In this document: positions 36,970-49,523 of the stretch, piece by piece | How the letters are laid out: the number at the start of each line of letters is the position of its first letter | Numbering within the stretch: the stretch's first letter is position 1 | Origin: Paramacrobiotus metropolitanus | Taxonomy: Eukaryota; Tardigrada; Eutardigrada; Parachela; Macrobiotidae | Direction: 5' to 3' | NCBI RefSeq assembly: GCF_019649055.1 | Contig: NW_026570289.1 | Span: forward strand, 1-64,000 | DNA length: 64,000 nucleotides | The notes under the pieces: model-generated | The model's input: only the letters and a program-made list of their open reading frames with translations | What the model was told of the DNA's origin: nothing | Database searches by the model: none | Made by a program: the position numbers and the translations under genes

Positions 36970-37926
36970 TTGACAAGGGCCAGCTATATAAAAGCGCCCT
37001 TGCCCGATTCGCCAGATGCTCCTACAGGAAGCAAAACTGTACAGCCGGAACAGAAATTCCGAAATAATCGGAATAAACAGTCGGCAGGTGATCCTGCATC
37101 GCCGCAGTTGGGAGTGATGGGCGGGAAACAGCCTGTCAAGCTTCCTCCCCTTACACAGCCGATTATTATTCCCGTGGTAAAGCCGAATTTGCCAATGGCG
37201 AAGTTTTCGTCTGCGCCGTCGTCGTTGAATACAACGACTGTGAAATCATCTGGTACGAATACCGATAAGCAAGGTAAAAATACTTTGCGATTGCCGGCCA
37301 ATAATGGCAATAAAATTAATGACGAGCCGAATGTTGTAGATCATGTGCGGAAACAGCAATTGCCGACTGTTCCCGCGCCAGCCGAACCGATTGTTGCAGC
37401 TAATGTTGAACAACAATCAGCAGTTACTACGCAGCCGACACAAGTAGAGACAGTGCTTGTGTACCCGCCGACCCGTGAGACCTTCGACGAGAGGGAACTT
37501 GCGAAATTGCCGTTGTCCCGTATGAATGAAGCCGAACGTGACTTTTATGTTACGACACAGTCGTATCAAGATCATGTTGAGCCGTCGTCCAATGAGTATG
37601 TGGAAACCATGCTCGTTGAGTTGAGAAAGAAGACGTTGAGACAGATGACCGATCCCGAATATATGTTTTATATTCGATATGAAAATCCGGAGCGATTACC
37701 TGCTTGGACGGGTAGATCGCCAGAAAAGCCGATTGCGCCGCAAGGCGATGAAGCCGATGTTTTCCACGAGACAGTGGAAGAGTTGCCGGTGCGACCAGCA
37801 CTTTCTGAGGTACTTGGCGATGCTTTGAACGCAGTCGCCGCAGCCGAAACCGCTCCTGACACTACCGGCGCTGACGCTGACGTTGACATGCTGCCGGATG
37901 CGAGTGCGGATAAAGCTGCTGAATAG
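36970..37926 (+). CDS. Element ORF 2, Pro/Asn-rich then acidic, unrecognised
   Basis: The frame is open from 36970; the first ATG is at 37117. The first half is low-complexity (Pro, Asn, Thr, Gln). A more ordered block follows: PPTRETFDERELAKLPLSRM, NEAERDFYVTTQSYQDHVE, MTDPEYMFYIRYENPERLP. The end is acidic and Ala/Asp-rich (TTGADADVDMLPDASADKAA). It lies in a different frame from ORF 1. The ~27 bp between them reads protein-like in the third frame, with shifts at T4 (36915-36918) and A4 (36990-36993). ORF 1 and ORF 2 may therefore be a single protein interrupted by indels. Nothing resembles polymerase or integrase. Confidence 0.55.
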   Translation: MTRASYIKAPLPDSPDAPTGSKTVQPEQKFRNNRNKQSAGDPASPQLGVMGGKQPVKLPPLTQPIIIPVVKPNLPMAKFSSAPSSLNTTTVKSSGTNTDKQGKNTLRLPANNGNKINDEPNVVDHVRKQQLPTVPAPAEPIVAANVEQQSAVTTQPTQVETVLVYPPTRETFDERELAKLPLSRMNEAERDFYVTTQSYQDHVEPSSNEYVETMLVELRKKTLRQMTDPEYMFYIRYENPERLPAWTGRSPEKPIAPQGDEADVFHETVEELPVRPALSEVLGDALNAVAAAETAPDTTGADADVDMLPDASADKAAE

Positions 37927-37979
37927 AGTCGTGATGGAGGATAAAGCAAAGCCTCCGGAATGGAACGCATCATTTTGGA

Positions 37980-38270
37980 ATGGATCTCATAATTTTCGCT
38001 ATTTTTCTCTTAATTGTTGTGATTGTTAATCCTAGTATATGCCGCCGATTCGGTCGCATTTTGCTCATAATGTTGCTCACTGTTTTGTTTTGCGATTTGT
38101 GGCAGCCTCGGGGGGCCTCGGCCGTTCCGCCCCGTGGCATGCTAGGCGATCGGTGCCACCGCCCAGGATGGTGTGGTTACGTTTGGGCTTTGGGGCAGCA
38201 CCGATTCTGCCGTGTTAGATTGTGTTGCCTTAGGCAGTTGGTTTTTTGCACGCTTCCAAATCTGGAATAA
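37980..38270 (+). CDS. Element ORF 3, small two-span membrane protein
   Basis: 96 codons from an ATG. Two strongly hydrophobic stretches (LIIFAIFLLIVVIVN and ILLIMLLTVLFCDLW) are separated by a short basic loop (CRRFGR). The C-terminal ~45 residues are translated from the right LTR itself and are Cys/Arg-rich, so only the membrane part precedes the LTR. An envelope-like or viroporin-like role is conceivable, but no family is recognised. Confidence 0.4.
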   Translation: MDLIIFAIFLLIVVIVNPSICRRFGRILLIMLLTVLFCDLWQPRGASAVPPRGMLGDRCHRPGWCGYVWALGQHRFCRVRLCCLRQLVFCTLPNLE

Positions 38271-38451
38271 ATTCCAGATTTGTCCACAGTGTCGCCTTTG
38301 TGCTGTTTTTGCCGCAGTATTCCCTTCCGGGATATAGCGCTTTCATTTCGGGCTTCGTGCCTTTATTGTTCTTTCCATTCACAATAAAAGATCGTTTTGG
38401 TTGTGGCCGCGTATGGGCACATTTCTGTGTGGCAGTCGCAGGCCACTTTCA
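38140..38451 (+). repeat. Right LTR (312 bp)
   Basis: Starts TGCTAGGCG and ends CTTTCA. The first 163 bp match the left LTR. The extra 149 bp carry an AATAAA signal (38383-38388) and a GT-rich stretch, as in the R/U5 part of an LTR. Confidence 0.75.
38383..38388 (+). terminator. Poly(A) signal within the right LTR
   Basis: AATAAA followed about 40 bp later by GT-rich sequence (CTGTGTGGC). Confidence 0.5.
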
Positions 38452-38782
38452 CTACCTACTATAGAGTTTCCTCTGAATTGGTAGCGGAACCTCAGCACTC
38501 CACGGGAAATAAAGGTTAGCCACGCTACGCCTCTTGCGGAAAATTTCGGCATTTCAAAAGTTTTGTCATGGTGCTCAAATTTGTAATTTCCATTGAAAAT
38601 CAGAAAACGGTTATGTTTTTGAAACGGTTTACCATGCATGTTCTTAATGCATTGTGAAGTTTTTCCACATGAAGTATTCTTGATTGTAGAGATTCCTGTC
38701 ATCGGTTTTCTTAAAAAAAAATACCTTGGAGACAGAATTTTGAAGGCTTTCGTAGTTTGCGAACTACCTTCAATCTGTAATC
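38452..38782. other. Spacer between the LTR element and KRI1
   Basis: 331 bp containing the KRI1 promoter and 5' UTR; no other feature seen. Confidence 0.4.
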
Positions 38783-41896
<3,114 letters not shown>

Positions 41897-41923
41897 TACT
41901 ACTGCCAACAGGGACATACAATG

Positions 41924-42080
41924 TAGGACAAAATGGTCGCATAGCCCCATACCCAGCATTCTGTACGCAAGCGGTGCAGTGCACTTGTACGAAACGGATA
42001 TTTTGAACTCAGTCGTACAGTGCAGTGTGCTGCATGCGTACTGAATGTGGAGATGTTGGGTATGCGACCATTTCGTCCTA
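41924..42080. mobile_element. Fold-back (MITE-like) element, 157 bp
   Basis: The left end TAGGACAAAATGGTCGCATA is mirrored by the complement of TATGCGACCATTTCGTCCTA at the right end. Imperfect pairing continues inward over most of the length. Both ends lie at TA dinucleotides, as for Tc1/mariner-type MITEs. Confidence 0.6.
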
Positions 42081-42804
42081 AGCTGTAAGTTGCAGATTGT
42101 GTGGTGATGGTTTTGTGTTTCGTAAAATGCTAATGTCATGTCATTATGTTCGTGTTTTAGCATTAGATGAGACTTGTTGAATCTTTATGCGGTATGGTGA
42201 TCCCGGGTATACCCGTGTCGATGAAAAGCTTTAGCTGGATTTAACGGGGCAGTCCGGGCAGACAAAATTAATGCAGCAAATGCAGATGTTTGCGTTCGTG
42301 ACGAATTAATGTACAAGTATAATTAGAACTTGAACAATTTACTAACCAAGTTAAAGTGACAAATATAATGCTAGCACAGTAATTACATATACGAGTAATT
42401 TTCATTTCTGACCATGAGTTTCTGTCGCACAGGAGCGAAGCATTCACCTCCCCTTGGTCCGGTTACCTGAGTATCCGGATTTTTATTAGATTTTCATTTT
42501 TGAACCGAAAGGGAAAGGCATAAAAATTATTATTTGCTGAAGTCATTTTTTAGTCATACTACTATTTGCTTTTTAAATTTTTAAGATGAGGTTTTAAGGT
42601 TTATACTTTATAGCTTGTAATTTTATCTGTTTTATGAAGTTTTATGAAAAAAGGGTGCTAGATTTTAGAATCTAAATCCAAACAGCAAACATGTTGAAGG
42701 TACCTGATGGCTGCGCCACTACTGGCTGATACTGTGCATGTAGCAGCTACTGTAGCTCATTAACCATTTACAGTCAGTACTGAATAACTTATTATTATTA
42801 GTGC

Positions 42805-42845
42805 CGAGGCATCACGTAAGACTACTAGTCTTACGTGATGCCTCG
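42805..42845. repeat. Perfect palindrome, 20-bp arms around one base
   Basis: CGAGGCATCACGTAAGACTA is followed by one C and then its exact reverse complement. Such a sequence can extrude a cruciform or, if transcribed, form a perfect hairpin. Confidence 0.9.
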
Positions 42846-43054
42846 TTAGTGCGTATATTTCCTTCAGTAACACTGTAACAGTACAAGTACAGTGAAGTAC
42901 GATGATAGCATGATAAAGACAACGTGTAACATTCGTAAATCTACTACTATTGTAAGTATTTCCTTCAGTCAGTCCGCAAAAGCAAAGATGTAGTACCGTA
43001 GCTGGACCGTGGTGGATACACTTCTGTTTCTCCCAATTTGAAAATTTTTAAAAA

Positions 43055-44453
43055 ATGAGGAACGTGATACGGAATTTCAACGATGCTGCATCCAGAGTCC
43101 AGCGACTCCGTGCGCGCAGTACAGTACACTCGCTCCGGCAGCAGTACTATTCGGTTTCTGCAGGGCATAGTTCAGCTTTTCAGCGCTACTCCTCGTCATC
43201 CTCTGATGCTCCTCAAACCGCGGATAATCTGAAGCGTCGAGAAACCGTTATGAATGTGTTTGACCGGGCCGCCAAATTACGCCAGCGGGAACGAACGGTA
43301 GCTCTTCCCGATTTCAGCACCAAAACGTATGATTACATCCGCTCCGAAATCGGCTACCGTGTGGCCGATCGAATTAAGGATGTCAGCAGGAAGTTTGAGA
43401 CCGCTGTTGATCTCGGCTGTGGAAAAGGTGTGCGTAAAGTTTCTGTTTACTGCAGTTTGCATAATGCGACTTCGCAGCGATTTTTTATGCTTTCTTTGCA
43501 ATAAATATTTTAATATTTGTATTTTATTGTAACTGAATTTCTTTGATCGCTCTGTTAGCTCCATAGCACATAAGTTTGTCTTTTTCTTATTTTATAGGTT
43601 TTATAGCTCCTCATGTCTACTCGGATATGGTAGGGAAATTGCACCTTATCGATTCCTGTCAGGCGATTCTGGATGTCTCCGCCGCTTCGCCCGAAGTGGA
43701 AACCATTCGCTGTCTGCATGATGAAGAAGCGCCATTACCCTTTGCCGCCAACAGCCTCGATCTGGTGGTGTCCAGTCTGTCGTTGCACTGGGTGAATGAT
43801 CTTCCCGGAGTCTTTCGCAATATTTGGTCCACTTTGAAACCTGACGGGTGCATGATAGCCGCCATGTTTGGCGGTGAGAGTTTATTTGAGCTGCGCAGCG
43901 CCCTGCAGTTGGCGGAACTGGAGAGGGAAGGTGGATTTTCTCCGCATATTTCACCCTTCACCAGTATTACGGATCTGGGGAATTTGCTCAACAGGGTGCA
44001 TATATTTTGATATTTTTTATATTAAAAAACATTTGCGCTCAACAGTTTTGAACTGCACGTGGTTGTTGGATGCAAGGCAAGTTTGGGGAGTTGCAATTTT
44101 ATTGTTTGTTACAGGCCGGCTTTACACTGTTGACCATGGATATTGATGAATTGACGGTTATGTATCCGTCTATGTTTGAGTTAATGTGGGATCTGAAAGG
44201 AATGGGAGAAACTAATGCTGCATGGTCCAGAAAGCTGCGTCTACCTCGGGATACGTTGCTGGCCGCAGCCTCTTTGTACCGGGAAAATTACGGAAATAAG
44301 GACGGACATGTGCCTGCCACCTTTCAGATTTTGTACATGATCGGCTGGAAGCCGCATGAATCGCAGCGGAAACCGGCGGAAAGGGGATCAGGACAGGTTT
44401 CACTCAAAGATTTAGGCAGTCTGGATTATAACAAAGCCAAGAAAAAGTCGTGA
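43055..44453 (+). CDS. NDUFAF5: Complex I assembly factor 5 (arginine hydroxylase NDUFAF5)
   Basis: Mitochondrial methyltransferase-fold protein that hydroxylates an arginine of NDUFS7 during early complex I assembly. Exons: 43055-43427, 43598-43995, 44115-44453; phases agree. The N-terminus is Arg/Ser-rich and free of acids at first ([20 protein letters not shown]), as in a mitochondrial presequence. Then follow [15 protein letters not shown], the SAM-binding motif [76 protein letters not shown] and [20 protein letters not shown]. The blocks align with the human protein almost end to end. The start is the first ATG of the exon. Confidence 0.94.
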
Positions 44454-45365
44454 AACTGCTGCTGACGACTTGTGAGGTTGAAGCGATGGACGAATTCCAT
44501 GCAGTTGTGTGTTTTTGTCTTTCTAGTCAGGCGGCCAAGCCGAGACAGCGTGAACGAAATGCAATAATACGAGTAATAAAGTTTAATGGTGTCCTGAGTC
44601 ATTGAGTGCGCACTAAGTGCGCGCTGATGCTGACCACTTAATTTTTAACAGTTTTCTGCTTGTACCGTAAATAAAATACTAAAATTTCTGAGAATGCCAC
44701 TTCGGATATTTTAATTTCTCTGTTTCACTACCGCATATTTGGGCTTTTGTTAGTTATAGTGTATGCCGAATTGCCGATGGACTTAATGCTGGTGCTCCTA
44801 GCCTACTAACAATTGTGAGCTCACTCAGCTCAGGAGCTTACTCGCCTGGATTTGAAGAAACGAAAAAAATTAGTAGCAGTGTCCAACTCGTACGGGCAAT
44901 AATGCCGTTTAGAATAAAACGAAATAATTAAGGCAAAAAATTATTTTGCTTAATTTACTTTGGTAATTTTGCTGTCGTAAGACTTGATCGCTCATTATTG
45001 CTGACTCATTTCAGATTGTAGCCAGTTCTTGGTAACCGCTTGCGGAGGCGGTCTCTGATCGGTAATATGATTAAAACGTACTCGATAACATAACGCACGT
45101 TTTATGGTCTGTGCAAGTGTGCAGTTCCCATAGGAAACTTCTGCTTCGATGGTTCCAGTTTGTAGTTACTTTTACATTACCCCAAAAAAAGTTAAATCTG
45201 TATTAACGGATTTTTGAAATTAAAATTGCTGTAATAATTTATCCTGTTTGACTATCGGAAAAGATTTTGACGATTTGCTTTGTTTGTTGTGGGTAAATTA
45301 TACTTGGTCAGCTCAGTTGACTGTTAAGTGTTAGGTTCTGAAAGACAAAGAGTGAAAGTTGCATC
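44454..45365. other. Spacer between NDUFAF5 and GHITM
   Basis: 912 bp. It contains the NDUFAF5 3' UTR with a poly(A) signal, and nothing else recognised. Confidence 0.45.
44575..44580 (+). terminator. Poly(A) signal of NDUFAF5
   Basis: AATAAA 122 bp after the stop codon. Confidence 0.6.
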
Positions 45366-47363
45366 ATGTCGCTTTTCCGTCTTTCTTGCTCTTCCCTTGT
45401 TCCCCGGGCCATCTTGAGAGCCCAGATACGGAATATGGCGGAAGAAGCACCGAGAATGCGTCGTGCGGACGTTATGGCGCGCCAGCGAGTCCAAGAGAAG
45501 CCACTCAGTCTTAAAGAACGCCTCATGGCACCCGCTGGAGAAACTGGTATAGTGGTATTGCTGATTTCCGTCCTATTTCTTGACTTGTAATGTCAGTAAT
45601 GATGTGAATGTAGCATCGTGGTTCTTGTGTGTTCTTGTTACAATGTTATTCGAGTGGTTGTATAGAGAGCTTGACGTTTAAGAGTGTAGGATTAAGGATC
45701 TGTTTCATTTTAGTTTGTGGCCGATAGATAATATGGTCATACTATTGTGCCAGTATGCTGGTTAAGGAATATGAGCAGTTCTAAACCTCTCAACAACTAA
45801 TGAGTGAATACTTCGTATTTTTACTATGCGTAATTTTCATCATTAAAATCATGATTTATCAGTAAGCACTTACAATACAATTACGAACAATACATGGCGC
45901 TGCGGCTTGCTTATGGTTAAATATCGTAAGTTTCAAATTGTTATTAAACGTTTCGGACATTCTGGAAACTGTGGAGTCACAAATATTGAAAAACTCTGTA
46001 GTGATGTTGTGTTGTTACAGTTCAATACTTTCTTTTTCAGCTTTCGGCATCGGACAGGCAGCTTTAGCTGGCGGTGCAGCGTTTGGAATTGGCGCATTAT
46101 GTTACTATGGGCTTGGACTTTCCAAACAGACTGGTTTATGGGAAAAATCATAGTGAGTGGGAATCGCCAGCATTGGTGTCGGTATGCCAGTTTAATAATG
46201 GAACAATGTTTAGTATGTGGCCAGAATATGTCCGGACGCGCGTTCACGAAACATATGCTTATTTGGGTGGATCGCTGGGAGTCACAGCCATCTCTACTTA
46301 CCTAGTGTCGCGCAGTCCTCAGCTGATGAGTATGATGACACGAACTGGATGGATGTCCATTCTGCTGACTTTTGGCGCCATGATCGGCACCGGAATGCTA
46401 GCCCGCTCAATTGCTTACGAGAATACCGGTCCCAAGCATCTGGCGTGGCTTTTGCATGCCGGTACATTCGGCGTTTTATTGGTGTTGTACAGTAACTGTT
46501 GTTGTCTGCTGTACTTTAATAAGTGTTTTTTCGGTAATTCTTTAGCGACGATCGGAGCGGTAATTGCACCATTGACATTGTTGGGTGGCCCAATTATGAT
46601 GCGCGCGGCCATGTACACAGCTGGGATTGTCGGTGGACTGAGCACCGTGGCCGCTTGTGCGCCATCCGATAAGTTTCTCTACATGGGCGGTGGATTGGCC
46701 ATCGGCTTGGGTGTGGTATTTGCCGCATCCCTGGGCTCGATGTTCTTGCCTCCGACAACCGGTACAAAGAGCGTAGATGTTTCGGCAATACTTGTGTGAT
46801 ATTGTACGTAATATTCAAAACAGCAAAAGCGTCTTTGTCGTGGTTTTAGCAATTGGGGCTGGTTTGTATTCGATCTCGATGTACGGAGGACTTTTGCTAT
46901 TTTCGGCTTTCTTGCTCTACGATACCCAACGAGTGGTCCGAAAAGCCGAAACGCATCCACCTGGAGTTCCGGGCATGATCAAGCAGTACGATCCCATCAA
47001 CGCGTGAGTTTTGGCACTTGATTGTTCAGAGTTTACAATGAAAATTAGCGTTTTGATTTAGTAAGTGCGGTTCATTAAACTGGCTACCGCTGTTCAGTTT
47101 ATTCATTAAACTGGCTACCGCTGTTCAGTTTAAGCACACATTTCGAAGTTTGCAAATTGTTGAAGAATAAAATTCAAACGGTTAAACTGATTTATTTAAA
47201 AAAAAACAAAGTATATACGGGATTAACGGGAAAGGCTGTGAATTATTATGTTTTTGGTCTGGAATGTGTTGTATTTTTCAGGATGATGTCGATTTACATG
47301 GACATTATCAACATCTTTATTCGTTTGGCTGTAATGATGGGTGGTGGAAACCGTCGACGATAA
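45366..47363 (+). CDS. GHITM: Growth-hormone-inducible transmembrane protein (TMBIM5 / MICS1)
   Basis: Inner-mitochondrial-membrane member of the Bax-inhibitor/TMBIM family, linked to cristae structure and calcium/proton exchange. Exons: 45366-45546, 46041-46152, 46214-46491, 46546-46761, 46850-47003, 47282-47363; phases agree. The N-terminus (FRLSCSSLVPRAILRAQIR) is a plausible targeting presequence. Then come GQAALAGGAAFGIGALCYYG, WPEYVRTRVHETYAYLGGSL, PKHLAWLLHAGTFGVLL, APLTLLGGPIMMRAAMYTAG, YMGGGLAIGLGVVFAASLGS and SMYGGLLLFSAFLLYDTQRV. The end is YDPINAMMSIYMDIINIFIR. There are seven to eight hydrophobic segments, as expected. The carboxylate in LLYDTQ, conserved in TMBIM proteins, is present. 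Confidence 0.94.
47071..47132. repeat. 31-bp tandem duplication in a GHITM intron
   Basis: TTCATTAAACTGGCTACCGC plus 11 bp, present twice without mismatch. Confidence 0.9.
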
Positions 47364-47661
47364 AAGAAACTGCTGATTGAACTTACAAGAAATTCTGAAA
47401 TTCTTCCAGATGTGTTCTGATCTGTAATATATGATTCGCATAGCGATTTAAACGCCCAGACCTTGGATAAATTTCACCGTATCTGTAGACGATTTTTTGA
47501 CTGACAATAGTGAGTGACAGGGGAGTTGTACGAGTGAATTTGTCGTATTTCATGGTGATTCTTCCGTGAATACCTATCTCGTGTGTGAGCCAAATCCGAA
47601 ATCGAATATTACTGTCTTTAGAAATCGAGGGGGTTCCGTTTCACTGTTTCAGTAAAGCCAT

Positions 47662-48420
47662 TCACAGTATAGTTTTGAAAAATAATTGGTGGTATTTTTC
47701 TTCGGAATTCTGCGGTCCACCTGGCTGCCGGGGATCGATTGTGGGCTGTGGTTCACGAGTGTGTGCAATTAATTGATAGGGCTTTTGACCGGGTAGATAA
47801 CCTTCACCGAATTGCGTTTGTCTTTGGTCGATCATTTGAGGAGCATCCTGGAAAGAACCACAAGTGACTTACTAAACAATTACGAATTTCTGCCGGTTAC
47901 ACTGAATTGTTTCCTTACCGGAAACACCGCCGGTGGTGGCGAAACCGGAAGGTGAACGAGATGGCTGGACGGGGATGTTGTACTCTCGGTACTCACATCC
48001 GAAGGACTAGCAGATGATTCTGCGGAAGCTGGCGTGGTCACTTCCGGTGGAGAGGCCAGTATTACGGCATTCGAAGTCAGCAGCGGTTCAAGTGGTTTTA
48101 TAACGTTTGACGTAGCAGTTGAAGTTGAATTGGAAACGCTCTCGAATAAACTAGAGGAGGTAATATTGTTTCCTCGTGTGGTAGCTGGAAAAGTGTGATA
48201 ACTTATCTATTCATTATTTTTCTTCTTCCCTAGCCTCCAAGTATATCAGATTGCTGTCATTCACTATTTTCACTGATTGCTGCTAGTCATATATAGCTAT
48301 AGTTACCTGTTACAGTATCAAAATCTGTATTCTGTGTAATTTACCGAAAAGCGCACTGATAATCACAAGGAAAGACAGGCACGAAGTGGAGTGTTCCGTA
48401 CGATACAGTTCGGGAAGCAT
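47662..48420 (-). CDS. Small secreted Ser/Thr/Pro-rich protein
   Basis: Three exons, each too short to stand out alone: 48420-48345, 48184-47919, 47847-47662; phases 1 and 0 agree and every intron has clean GT..AG sites. The product has about 175 residues. The first 25 look like a signal peptide (basic start, then SCLSFLVIISALFG). The middle 88 residues are mostly Ser, Thr, Pro and Ala (STSTATSNV, SPPEVTTPASAESSAS, SHLVHLPVSPPPAVFP) with two N-glycosylation sequons (NIT, NST), as in mucin-like secreted proteins. The third exon is Gln/Pro-rich (PQMIDQRQTQFGEGYLPGQ). No cysteine-rich domain or known family is visible. It lies 3' to 3' with GHITM. Confidence 0.6.
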
Positions 48421-49523
48421 TTTTCGGTGCTTTTATAATCTTTGTCGAAAATCTTAATAGGTCCTGTTATATGGGAAATTATTAACGATAATAATCCGAT
48501 GTTGGTAATAGTCGATACAAGAAGCAACGCGATTTAAGGGTGCCGTCCAGTCCAAAAAATCGGGCTAATGGCAATATTAAATTCGTAGCTATCTATATTC
48601 GTGGCGCAAACAAAACTGGAATTACAGCATCACCACTTGTATTTCTGCATTCTTATCGCCAACGAAAAAGGTCATGAAATATGCAGCATGTGGGCCAACG
48701 TGTCAACGATAATGGATAAATTTCTATGGTCAACCGATTAAATAAAAATTTAAAAAAAACCAACCGATAAAAATTAATTGAAGTCACGTTTTAACTTTTC
48801 AAGCCTTGAATAACAGCTGTGGAGAGAGTGTGGAATAACAGAAAATCTAGTGTGAAACGAAATGGTGGAACTAACGGAACAATATCCAGCAACGTAAGCA
48901 CCGTAACACAGACATTTTCGCTTAACATAATTTTACAACAGTATGTTCACCTACCCTTTCGCAGTCTGCACCATTACTGCAAATGAATACCTCAGCAAAA
49001 CTGAAGTGCTCGGCTCAAGAGTGGCAAAGTAAACCAAAGGTCCGTTGCAAAAAATTCCAGGACCGCAGTCCGTAAGTCGAACGATTCATGCTAACCGGGT
49101 AAAGTAGCATCTGGTACTACGTTCTAGCTAATAATTAACACCGCTATTGCACAATTAAAAACACCACTATTTGGAACTCATCACATAAATCGTTAAATTA
49201 CACGCCGCTGACAATACTATCTCATATTTTAACATTTATTTTTCTCCTTTCTACATCAACCATACAAATTAACAAAGTAAGAAAACAACATAACTTTCTT
49301 GAATGTAATCGAGAAATAATCGAATATCAATAGAAGTACAAACGAGTTCTGTGTGTAAATTTTTGCACAACAAAAGCAATTCAAAATCCTAACTGGCCGG
49401 TGCATAATCAAGACTTTGTAGTACAGGCAATTTATGCACAAGGGTCTCCAAAAAAGCTACCAAACCCAGAGTTACTACAAACACAGAGAACGATATCGTT
49501 CTCTGTACTACAACTGTTTAGCC
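48421..49523. other. Spacer upstream of the secreted-protein gene and downstream of BEN gene A
   Basis: 1.1 kb, AT-rich; no exon, RNA gene or repeat recognised. Confidence 0.4.

Larger units (their letters stand above)
35415..38451 (+). mobile_element. 3.04-kb LTR-flanked element with unfamiliar ORFs
   Basis: It begins TGCTAGGCG and ends CTTTCA. It is flanked by CTAC on both sides (35411-35414 and 38452-38455), so it has the TG...CA plus 4-bp duplication layout of an LTR retroelement. A direct repeat of 163 bp, identical by eye, occurs at 35415-35577 and 38140-38302; the right copy continues 149 bp further to the element end. Inside are an intronless ORF of up to 473 codons, one of up to 318 codons and a small membrane ORF. 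Codon use is unlike the host, with GCCG at very high frequency. No protease, reverse transcriptase, RNase H, integrase or zinc-knuckle motif is visible, so it is non-autonomous or of an unknown type. Confidence 0.75.
41897..43054. other. Spacer between KRI1 and NDUFAF5
   Basis: 1.16 kb with no exon. It contains a fold-back element (41924-42080) and a perfect 41-bp palindrome (42805-42845). Confidence 0.5.

Noticed and set aside
35408-38460. 8-bp duplication TACCTACT as the target-site duplication of the LTR element
   Set aside because: The shared 8-mer is real, but using it would give tips GC...AC. The 4-bp CTAC reading gives canonical TG...CA ends in a (CTAC)-rich target and explains the same bases.
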